A stretch of DNA of 64,000 nt, from positions 124,001 through 188,000 of the forward strand of contig JALNZC010000002.1 in NCBI GenBank assembly GCA_023229525.1, written 5' to 3'. Position numbers and translations under genes: made by a program. This stretch comes from Bacteroidales bacterium. GTDB lineage: Bacteria; Bacteroidota; Bacteroidia; Bacteroidales; FEN-979. Below are positions 53,488-60,278 of the stretch, piece by piece. Within the stretch, counting starts at the first letter, position 1; the number at the start of each line of letters is the position of its first letter. The notes below the pieces were generated by a model that was given only the letters and a program-made list of their open reading frames with translations, made no database searches and was not told the DNA's origin.

Positions 53488-54636
53488 GTGAAATCGATCG
53501 GATTGTTATTTGTCGTTATCTTCCTCTGCAAACCCAGTATTGCCCAGCATAAGATCATATCCGGAGACAGCCTCCTGTTGTTCGAAAATTCATTGAAGAA
53601 AATAAAAGACAAAATTAATTTTACCGTGATTCCAGGCCCCGTTTATAATTCCTCAACAAGGTTGGGATTTGCGGTTATCCCTATGCTGGTGTACAACCTG
53701 GATAAAATAGATAAGGCATCTCCGCCCTCTTCCACTGCAGCGTTGTTCTATTTTGATTTTTACGGGAGCTGGATGGTTGCAACAAGGCAAAACTTATTCT
53801 GGGATAAAAATAAGTGGCGGGCGATCATTACATTTGGGTTTGGTGACCTGAAGTCAAAATTTTATGGCATCCGGAAAGATTCTACTGTGATCAATAACAA
53901 TAAGGGAAATTATGTATGGATGTCGGATCAGACTTTGTCCTTCACGGCAACCTGTTACCGGAAAATCGTGAGCGGGTTATATGGAGGGCTTGAATTTGCT
54001 TATGGTACCATTACACAAAAAGGCAGAGATTCGGCAGCTTCGGCAAAAATGCGTAATGACAGCGTATTGGTGGGCAGTGAGATCCAGAGTATGCTTTCCC
54101 CGACCTTTGTGTGGGATAACCGGAACAACATCTTCTGGAGTACACAAGGCTATTATGCGATGCTTAATTTCAGGAATTTCGATCATATATTTTTCAGTTC
54201 ACGCGATTTTTTGGTCATTGAGACCTTTTTAAATGGGTACCATTGTTTATTAAAAAATAGTAACCGGCTTACACTAGCATGGCGGTTTTATCTCCTTGGT
54301 TGTTGGGGTGATGTACCTTATAACCAGCTTGCAAATTACGGCAAAGGTGATGGTTTCAGGGGATATACCGGTGGGAAATATGTGAATCGGTCAAAGGTGA
54401 GTATCCAAGCTGAATTGCGGTATGATATCTGGAAATTCATTGCCGTCGGCGGTTTTCTGGGTAACGGTAAAGCATTCGGCAATATCGCTGAATTCGGTCA
54501 ATCGGTCTGGCTTCCTTCTGGTGGTGTTGCACTTTATCTGAATGTGGTCCCATCCAGAAATTTAAGGGCCTATATCAATTTCGCGATAGCCCGCCAGGAC
54601 TATGGTGTTTACGTTGGGCTAGGTCAAGCTTTCTGA
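53488..54636 (+). CDS. Omp85-like outer-membrane beta-barrel protein
   Basis: 382 residues, GTG start giving MKSIGLLFVVIFLCKPSIAQ, a signal peptide. There are no POTRA domains: the protein goes almost directly into amphipathic beta strands (VIPGPVYNSSTRLGFAVIPM...). The C-terminal half (GKGDGFRGYTGGKYVNRSKVSIQAELRYDIW...VGGFLGNGKAF) resembles the bacterial surface antigen (D15/BamA C-terminal) barrel including an RGY motif in place of the VRGF/Y signature, and the last residue is aromatic (QAF). Likely an outer-membrane barrel of unknown cargo. Confidence 0.8.
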   Translation: MKSIGLLFVVIFLCKPSIAQHKIISGDSLLLFENSLKKIKDKINFTVIPGPVYNSSTRLGFAVIPMLVYNLDKIDKASPPSSTAALFYFDFYGSWMVATRQNLFWDKNKWRAIITFGFGDLKSKFYGIRKDSTVINNNKGNYVWMSDQTLSFTATCYRKIVSGLYGGLEFAYGTITQKGRDSAASAKMRNDSVLVGSEIQSMLSPTFVWDNRNNIFWSTQGYYAMLNFRNFDHIFFSSRDFLVIETFLNGYHCLLKNSNRLTLAWRFYLLGCWGDVPYNQLANYGKGDGFRGYTGGKYVNRSKVSIQAELRYDIWKFIAVGGFLGNGKAFGNIAEFGQSVWLPSGGVALYLNVVPSRNLRAYINFAIARQDYGVYVGLGQAF

Positions 54637-54681
54637 GTCCAAAAACCCCGGTCACATCTTTTTTCACTCTCCCGTAAAAGA

Positions 54682-54714
54682 TAAACCCTGTAAAGTGTTG
54701 GTTTACAGGGTTTA
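54682..54714. terminator. hairpin terminator between barrel gene and tRNA-Glu
   Basis: AAACCCTGTAAA and TTTACAGGGTTT form a perfect 12-bp stem around an 8-nt loop, located between the convergent barrel gene and tRNA-Glu. It lacks a long U-tract, so efficiency is uncertain. Confidence 0.65.
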
Positions 54715-54728
54715 AATATGATTTTGGG

Positions 54729-54802
54729 TAGCCCGTAGGGGAATCGAACCCCTGATTTCCAGGATGAAAACCTGGCGTCCTAACCGACTAGACGAACGGG
54801 CC
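54729..54802 (-). tRNA. tRNA-Glu (anticodon TTC)
   Basis: Read on the minus strand: acceptor GGCCCGT pairing with ACGGGCT, D-arm GTCTAGTCGGTTAGGAC, anticodon stem CCAGG/CCTGG around loop TTTTCAT (anticodon TTC), and T-arm with GGTTCGATTCC. CCA is not encoded. Confidence 0.95.
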
Positions 54803-54820
54803 AATTTCGTTTTGGGAGCG

Positions 54821-54851
54821 CAAAAGTACAAATTTATTTTTTGCCCTGCAA
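54821..54851 (-). promoter_or_regulatory. tRNA-Glu promoter (-33 TTG, -7 TACTTTTG)
   Basis: TTG at 54851-54849 and TACTTTTG at 54828-54821 on the minus strand are separated by 20 nt, an excellent Bacteroidetes-type promoter 18 nt before the tRNA. Confidence 0.7.
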
Positions 54852-54899
54852 GTAAAATTTTCCATCAGGCGATATCGGTTATCCTTCATCATTGCAGGG

Positions 54900-55327
54900 T
54901 GTTTGAACTCCGGTTGGGATATTACAACGCAACTGACGGTGGTGTCGGTTAAAGATCACATCGTGGCGGGACACTGGTTGGGATACTCCAACCATACCGC
55001 ACAACCAAATCTCTCTCTAAGGTTGTTTATGTGAGACTCCGGTAGGATTTTGCATCACGGCTGTTTCTCGAGCCGCACGACCCTGCCGCACGACCTAGGT
55101 TCTAGTCAAGGCCACTTTTACAACATTTTCACCCTGTGAATATTTTTATCCTGCATCCTGCATCCAGTATCGGGAGCGGAGCGACCATTATCCAGCATCC
55201 TGCATCGTGAGCGAAGCGAACTTTTATCCAGTATCCAGGATCTTGTATCCTGCATCAGCGAGCGGAGCGAACCTGCATCCTGGATCTTGCATTGGGAGTG
55301 AAGCGACCTTTTATCCAACATCCAGTG
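54900..55327 (+). repeat. composite repeat element, copy D (two long repeats in tandem)
   Basis: Two successive long-repeat copies (54905-55030, degenerate; 55031-55140 with CTCGAGCCGCACGACCCTGC and GTTCTAGTCAAGGCCAC) are followed by heptamers and the words GGGAGCGGAGCGACC, GTGAGCGAAGCGAAC, GCGAGCGGAGCGAACC and GGGAGTGAAGCGACC. It fills the tRNA-lipoprotein gap; 55328-55439 holds the leader-like remnant described separately. Confidence 0.85.
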
Positions 55328-55385
55328 TCACTAAAATTCTTATTTGACTTTTTAGTTCCACGGATGAAGAAGATCTTTTACTCCT
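55328..55385 (+). other. possible orphan promoter and leader of a lost gene
   Basis: AAAATTCTTATTTGAC, then CGGATGAAGAAGATCTTTTA encoding MKKIFYSL and a stop. Both spacing and sequence resemble the start region of the Wzi-like gene (60244-60300: AAAATTCTTATTTTTGATC, CGGATGAAGAGAATAATT). It may be a remnant of a gene with a related 5' end, removed up to the lipoprotein gene. Confidence 0.35.
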
Positions 55386-55439
55386 TATAATGAACATTTT
55401 ATCACATTGGTTAAAACGTCCAGTCTGGATTTATTTTCA

Positions 55440-57107
55440 TCAATAAACGATTTCATCACACATTGCCTGTGTGAACTGGACACTGAATATATAAAAACCT
55501 GATTGGACAATAGTCATATCATATTGCTCGTAAACCCCGTTAAAGGTCGTTCCAAATTTGTAAGTATCACCCAGAATCATATTATACAGTGTTGAATTAC
55601 CATTTACCATATATCCGCTCAACCAGGGTCCATTTCTTGTAATATTTTTATAATAGTAACCCAGAGAGGGATAAACAGTATCGTTCGGAGATGATGGGCA
55701 ATAACCATTTAATTTAACTACTACGCTGTCCGAAGGAGGGAGTTGAGGTGGTGTAAGTTCAAAATCATAAGTTCCGGAACAAAGGTCGTTGACAAGTTGG
55801 GCGCCGATAGTTGTATTATACCAATAATCCCTGGCTTCAATAACTACCGGAATCCCTGAGGAAACTCTCCAAAATTGGACGGTTTCCCCAATAAGTACCA
55901 TGGTTCCACTTCCGGTACCTCCCCCGAACATACCAGAACCCCAATGATTTCTACTGTCGTCCAATAAAACACCATCAGATTGACGATGAATTAAAAAATA
56001 GCATCCAACCGGATATCCAGCCGGATATGTATTGCTGATGAAATGCAGTTGACAGCCATACTCACAATATCCGTCACCCCATCCCCAATCCCAGTTCCAA
56101 TAAGAAAGGTGTGAGAAAAAACCATTAACAATATAGCTCCCGTTTTGATTATAAATGATCATTTGCCCCTCATAATTCCATTGGCCTGTAGATGGTTCAT
56201 AACTCCACAAAGGAATCTCGTCTCCGACCTGAATTGTGGTATTTGTTACCGGATTGTAGGTTTGCAAGGGCACCTCGATACATACCTGAATTTGATTATT
56301 TTCAAAGGATTTTGCTTTTCTTCCGGAACCATCTGTCATTTCGATAGCAACAAATCCTGCCGAATAAAACATAACATCCTTTTCAACACCATTTTGAACA
56401 ACATTGGCCATCAATCCGCCGGGGAAACATTGTATTGATTCATCGTCAATATTATTGAAATATACCATGGTTGTTGTTATATTTCCTTCAAGAGGTGTCC
56501 CTGAAGCATCTTTTATAATTGTATTCTGGGGAATTGTCAAGACAGCTTTTGTATTGGTGGTAGCAACAACAGGGGTTGTAATTAGCACTGTACTATTCAC
56601 CACTCCATGATCAACCGTTAAGTCAGTATTGACGATGGAAGCTATTCCTTTTGACGGATTGGAGATTTCAACCATCTGAACCTGAATTGAACCATGTGAT
56701 TCGGAAACAATATTCATAGGAACCGATGTAGATACATATCCCTCTGCTTCGGCTACTATTGTGAATTTAAACGGATTAGCCGGAGTCGGTTTAACCGACT
56801 TTTCAATGCCCAAGGTCATAAATCCCCTTGCAGAATAGTAGGAAGACTGGGTAACACCACTAATGTCATGCACCTGGTTTGCGTTGGCACCAAAAATTTG
56901 CACACGTACTTTTTTGACGTCCTCATAACCGATGGGAATTTGTGTTTTAGCATTCAAAAAGATAATGTTAACAGTGGTTTTATAAGGGTCAAGTTTAATG
57001 ACAACAGATGAATTATCACCTACTTTATCACAGGCAGTAAAGGAAAAGTATGCTAACATCATAAGGATGAAAAAAAACCTTTTCTTAAAAAATATATTTG
57101 ATTTCAT
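55440..57107 (-). CDS. large lipoprotein of unknown function
   Basis: 555 residues. The N-terminus MKSNIFFKKRFFFILMMLAY with lipobox FTAC (lipidated Cys26) marks an exported lipoprotein. After the Cys a carboxypeptidase-regulatory-like beta domain is suggested by VNIIFLNAKTQIPIGYEDVKK...GFMTLGIEKS (~45-105). A central part carries several Trp/Asp/Gly-rich stretches (YWNWDWGWGDGYCEYGCQLHF, ~340-360) and strong beta propensity; no enzymatic motif is recognised. It is transcribed alone, with A+T-rich DNA upstream. Cell-surface or periplasmic role unknown. Confidence 0.78.
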   Translation of the reverse strand: MKSNIFFKKRFFFILMMLAYFSFTACDKVGDNSSVVIKLDPYKTTVNIIFLNAKTQIPIGYEDVKKVRVQIFGANANQVHDISGVTQSSYYSARGFMTLGIEKSVKPTPANPFKFTIVAEAEGYVSTSVPMNIVSESHGSIQVQMVEISNPSKGIASIVNTDLTVDHGVVNSTVLITTPVVATTNTKAVLTIPQNTIIKDASGTPLEGNITTTMVYFNNIDDESIQCFPGGLMANVVQNGVEKDVMFYSAGFVAIEMTDGSGRKAKSFENNQIQVCIEVPLQTYNPVTNTTIQVGDEIPLWSYEPSTGQWNYEGQMIIYNQNGSYIVNGFFSHLSYWNWDWGWGDGYCEYGCQLHFISNTYPAGYPVGCYFLIHRQSDGVLLDDSRNHWGSGMFGGGTGSGTMVLIGETVQFWRVSSGIPVVIEARDYWYNTTIGAQLVNDLCSGTYDFELTPPQLPPSDSVVVKLNGYCPSSPNDTVYPSLGYYYKNITRNGPWLSGYMVNGNSTLYNMILGDTYKFGTTFNGVYEQYDMTIVQSGFYIFSVQFTQAMCDEIVY

Positions 57108-57847
57108 GGATAAATGTTTTAATGGTTTTTAAACCGGATCCTTTTGAATCCTACGCAACTATTTATCTTTTATATTTCCACTATTTAGACTTGATTATGG
57201 AGAAAACCACGTTAAGTTATAAACCTCCTTTCAAAAACTTAACTTTCAGTAGTAAATTAATTTTATCATCATTATGAATTCCGAAATATAGCAAATATTT
57301 TAGTAAAAGTCAAGTAATTTGGAAAATGGATTAAAAATAGACAATAACATAACAAATTGTAATATTGTAGATTAACTTTTCCGTTCACTTACGCTTAAAT
57401 CACTTTGAAATGATAACCTGATTTTCTTATTTTAAATCGATATCGGCGATCATTTCATTTTTCCGGAGTACTGCGACCCTGATTTGCAATTTTTGTCTTT
57501 GATCTTACCGAAAAAAGAAGTAATTTTGATTTAAAGATCAGGATTAAATGACAGAACCTTTGTCTGAATTGCCGTCACGATATTTTGGGATGTTGACTTT
57601 AAGCAGCTCAATCTGATAAAATCAAGACGCATAATTATTGAGTGCATTTTTACATTGGGGAGCCGTTCGGAGATGAAAAATTTGATCCGTTTCTACGGGA
57701 AAGAAAATGTAATAAAAACCCTGATCAACCTGAATTATATCGATCCAAAAAATTTGAATTTCCTGTCCGTGATTTTCCGGATTCCCAAAAAAACTTTAAA
57801 TGCTGTCTTCGTCCCCAGTCGACCCTCAAATACTGGAGTTAATTAAG
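57108..57847. other. 740-nt A+T-rich region without a convincing gene
   Basis: The first ~430 nt upstream of the lipoprotein are very A+T-rich and hold no feature I can name. 57642-57846 has two overlapping short open frames without recognisable similarity. One reads NLIRFYGKENVIKTLINLNY and could be a gene fragment, but start, composition and context give no support. Confidence 0.4.
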
Positions 57848-58015
57848 AGGTGTATTACATCGCAGCTATGTCTCGAGTCGCACTGACATGCCTCACGACC
57901 TAAGTTCTAGTCAAGGCCACTTTTGCAACATTTTAACCCCGAGAATATTTTTATCCTGCATTCTGCATCCTGCATCCTGTATCCTGTATAGGGAGCGAAG
58001 CGACCTTTTATCCTA
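57848..58015 (+). repeat. composite repeat element, copy E
   Basis: Long-repeat core (ATCGCAGCTATGTCTCGAG, CCTCACGACCTAAGTTCTAG, CCACTTTTGCAACATTTT), then ATCCTGC heptamers and GGGAGCGAAGCGACC (57991). The core from AAGTTCTAGTCAAGGCC is almost identical to copy D at 55090. Confidence 0.85.
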
Positions 58016-58024
58016 ATTTTTTAT

Positions 58025-58032
58025 TATCTTTG
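58025..58032 (+). promoter_or_regulatory. -7 box of the orphan ATPase (TATCTTTG)
   Basis: Perfect TAnnTTTG match ten bases after the end of repeat element E and 70 nt upstream of the chosen start. Confidence 0.5.
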
Positions 58033-58102
58033 CATTCTAATATATTATACCAAGTAGCGTAACGCCATGTGGCGTAATGCTGAAAAGCGTAATTCTAAAG
58101 AT

Positions 58103-59218
58103 ATGATTGACAATCCATTTAGTTATGGAAAGACGGTGGATGATCCGTTTTTCTATGATCGAAAAAAAGAACTGGAAGAGATTAAATTATCCATGCGAAA
58201 TGCAACGAATCAAATTATGTATTCGCCACGACGGATCGGAAAATCTTCACTTGTGATCAAAGCATTGAAAGATCTTGAAGCCGAAGGCCATCCAACGGTA
58301 TATATAGACTTTTTTAAAGTGTCGTCGCGGGAAAAGTTTATTGAGTTATACACCCGTGAACTTATGCGTCCGATGTCAAACTGGACAAAGGGTTTAAAAC
58401 GGATCCAGGGATTGATCCGCGGAATTCAACCTGCAATGGGACTGGATCAAGCCGGGTTGCCTGAGCTAAGGCTTTCCATTGATCCATTGCAGACGGCCAG
58501 AGCATTTGAAGATGTTATTAACATACCCGCAAATTCAAAACATGACAAATGCTGGATCGTGGTATTTGACGAATTCCAGGAGATTGAAAAATTAAATGGT
58601 GAATCGTTTGAGAAAGAGTTAAGGGCAAGTTTTCAGCATCACCGGAATGCCAGTTATGTTTTTCTTGGAAGTCAGCGGCATATGCTTTTAAATATTTTTT
58701 CGCGAAAGGACAGGGCCTTTTTTAATTTCGGGAAGTTATTTCAGTTAGAGAAACCTTCAGAAGAGGAATCGATGGTGTTTATTGAGAATCGTTTCAGGGT
58801 GGGAGGGTATCCTGTTTCAGAAAAACTAATCCGACAGATTCTTGAACAGACCCGTAATATTCCTTACTATTTGCAATATCTGAGCGCTGAAATCTGGGAA
58901 AGCGCGAGATTATCCTCCAGTGATCCTGATGTGATTTACCCGCAAGCGCTTGAGCGACTGTTGATTAACCAGACCGATTATTTCCATGGAATTCGTAATC
59001 AGTTGACGGCCTTCCAGGTAAGGTTATTATCTGCTATTGCTTGGAATGGTTTTGGTTCGTATGAGACGACTTTCTTACAGAAATACCGTCTTTTTCCGAC
59101 TTCAAGTATCCAGAAAGCATACAAACGGATGACGGACCTCGACATCCTTGAAAAACAAACCAATCAATATTGCATTTCCGATCCGTTTTTTGAACTATGG
59201 TTGAAACAACAATCATGA
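58103..59218 (+). CDS. orphan archaeal-type AAA ATPase
   Basis: About 371 residues from MIDNPFSYGKTVDDPFFYDR; 12 codons upstream are open but not family-like. NPFSYGxxVDDPxFxxR, Walker A SPRRIGKSSL (~44-53), Walker B CWIVVFDEFQE (~148) and SFQHHRNASYVFLGSQRHML (sensor region) define the archaeal ATPase/STAND-like NTPase family. The C-terminus is a winged-helix segment (SIQKAYKRMTDLDILEK...YCISDPFFELWL). Such orphan ATPases are patchily distributed and often mobile or defence-linked; function here is unknown. It is flanked on both sides by composite repeat elements. Confidence 0.88.
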   Translation: MIDNPFSYGKTVDDPFFYDRKKELEEIKLSMRNATNQIMYSPRRIGKSSLVIKALKDLEAEGHPTVYIDFFKVSSREKFIELYTRELMRPMSNWTKGLKRIQGLIRGIQPAMGLDQAGLPELRLSIDPLQTARAFEDVINIPANSKHDKCWIVVFDEFQEIEKLNGESFEKELRASFQHHRNASYVFLGSQRHMLLNIFSRKDRAFFNFGKLFQLEKPSEEESMVFIENRFRVGGYPVSEKLIRQILEQTRNIPYYLQYLSAEIWESARLSSSDPDVIYPQALERLLINQTDYFHGIRNQLTAFQVRLLSAIAWNGFGSYETTFLQKYRLFPTSSIQKAYKRMTDLDILEKQTNQYCISDPFFELWLKQQS

Positions 59219-59254
59219 CGATTTACGGTTTACGATTTTTCAGCACCGACCTTG

Positions 59255-59600
59255 AAGGAAATCCGGTGGGATGTTGCATCGCAGCTCCAGAGAATGTTGG
59301 TTGAAAGTTCATATCGCGGCTGCATGTCGGGACTTCGGTGGGTATATCGCATTGTTGTTGCGGGGTAGTCGATTAAAGATTACGACGCAATGGGATTCCG
59401 GTGAAAATATTGCAACTGGCTGCGTCTCGAGCCACACCGCCATACCGCACAACCAAAGCTCTCGCCAAAGTCGCTTTTGTGATCTTTCAACCTCCTTTAA
59501 TATTATTTATCCAGTATCAAGTATCCTGTATCCTGAATCCTGTATCCTGTATCCTGTATCCTGTATCCTGGATCGTGAGCGAAGCGAACATTCACCCAGT
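59255..59600 (+). repeat. composite repeat element, copy F
   Basis: Degenerate first half (CGCAGCTCC...), then the long-repeat core (TTCCGGTGAAAATATTGCAA, CTCGAGCCACACCGCCATAC, CTCTCGCCAAAGTCGC), a heptamer array with six ATCCTGT-type units and GTGAGCGAAGCGAAC (59576). It fills the gap after the ATPase and supplies the stop of the next, convergent gene. Confidence 0.85.
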
Positions 59601-59601
59601 A

Positions 59602-59802
59602 TCAGGGTTTTTTATCCGACTCGCTCCCCGCAAAATGAAACAGAATGGCAAACAAAATGAAATTAATTGCTGAGAAATACCAGAGATGAGGTGCTTTACC
59701 CAAAAATTGGGTGCCAAAAATTGCCAATATAATTCCAATCAGCATTAGAGCTGTCGCAATAATTGAAAACACGCAAGTTAAGGGTTTGAATACATTTTTC
59801 AT
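59602..59802 (-). CDS. small two-helix membrane protein
   Basis: 66 residues from MKNVFKPLTCVFSII. Two hydrophobic helices (CVFSIIATALMLIGIILAIFG; YFSAINFILFAILFHFAG) and a charged tail (SESDKKP) whose stop lies in repeat DNA. No family recognised. A -7 box TAATTTTG at 59834-59827 lies 25 nt upstream and supports expression. Confidence 0.65.
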   Translation of the reverse strand: MKNVFKPLTCVFSIIATALMLIGIILAIFGTQFLGKAPHLWYFSAINFILFAILFHFAGSESDKKP

Positions 59803-59826
59803 GGTCTTTGATTTTTGGTTTAATAA

Positions 59827-59834
59827 CAAAATTA
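59827..59834 (-). promoter_or_regulatory. -7 box of the small membrane protein (TAATTTTG)
   Basis: Perfect TAnnTTTG match on the minus strand, 25 nt upstream of the start at 59802. The remaining DNA to 60073 is A+T-rich and carries nothing else I recognise. Confidence 0.45.
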
Positions 59835-60073
59835 AACAGTTTTCCTGAAAAATAACATTCAGATTAAAATTTAATAGTCGACCACTACATTACATTCTTC
59901 CGGATAACTTTTGTTCCTCTCGGTCCGAACAGAAAAAATGATGTGTTAGGGATATTTATATCTCGTTTTATTTCTATCATATCTGCAAAATTAGACCATT
60001 TTTGCATAATAATCAATTATTCTTCGACCTTATTTTAATATCAAATGGTCTTCCTAGTGTTTAGATCTTACCG

Positions 60074-60243
60074 GTGGTATGGTTACTCCGGTGGGGATAT
60101 TCCAACGCAGCTGGGTCTCGAGCCGCACAACCAAAGCTCTCTCCAAGGCTTCTTAGACAGCATCCCCATCTCCGAGAACAATTTTTATCCAGCATCCAGT
60201 ATCCAAGATCAGCGAGTACTACGAGCTTTCATCCTGCATCAGA
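60074..60243 (+). repeat. composite repeat element, copy G
   Basis: GGTTACTCCGGTGGGGATAT, CAACGCAGCTGGGTCTCGAG, CCGCACAACCAAAGCTCTC, then TTATCCAGCATCCAGTATCC heptamers and AGCGAGTACTACGAGC. This copy lacks the CATACCGCAC segment. It ends just before the promoter of the Wzi-like gene. Confidence 0.8.
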
Positions 60244-60251
60244 AAAATTCT

Positions 60252-60259
60252 TATTTTTG
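60252..60259 (+). promoter_or_regulatory. -7 box of the Wzi-like gene (TATTTTTG)
   Basis: Perfect TAnnTTTG match about 10 nt after repeat element G and 19 nt before the ATG. Confidence 0.5.
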
Positions 60260-60278
60260 ATCTTTCTAATTTCCCCGG

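Noticed and set aside
57642..57846. Two overlapping ~65-codon frames
   Set aside because: No family resemblance and mutually exclusive frames; at most a gene fragment.
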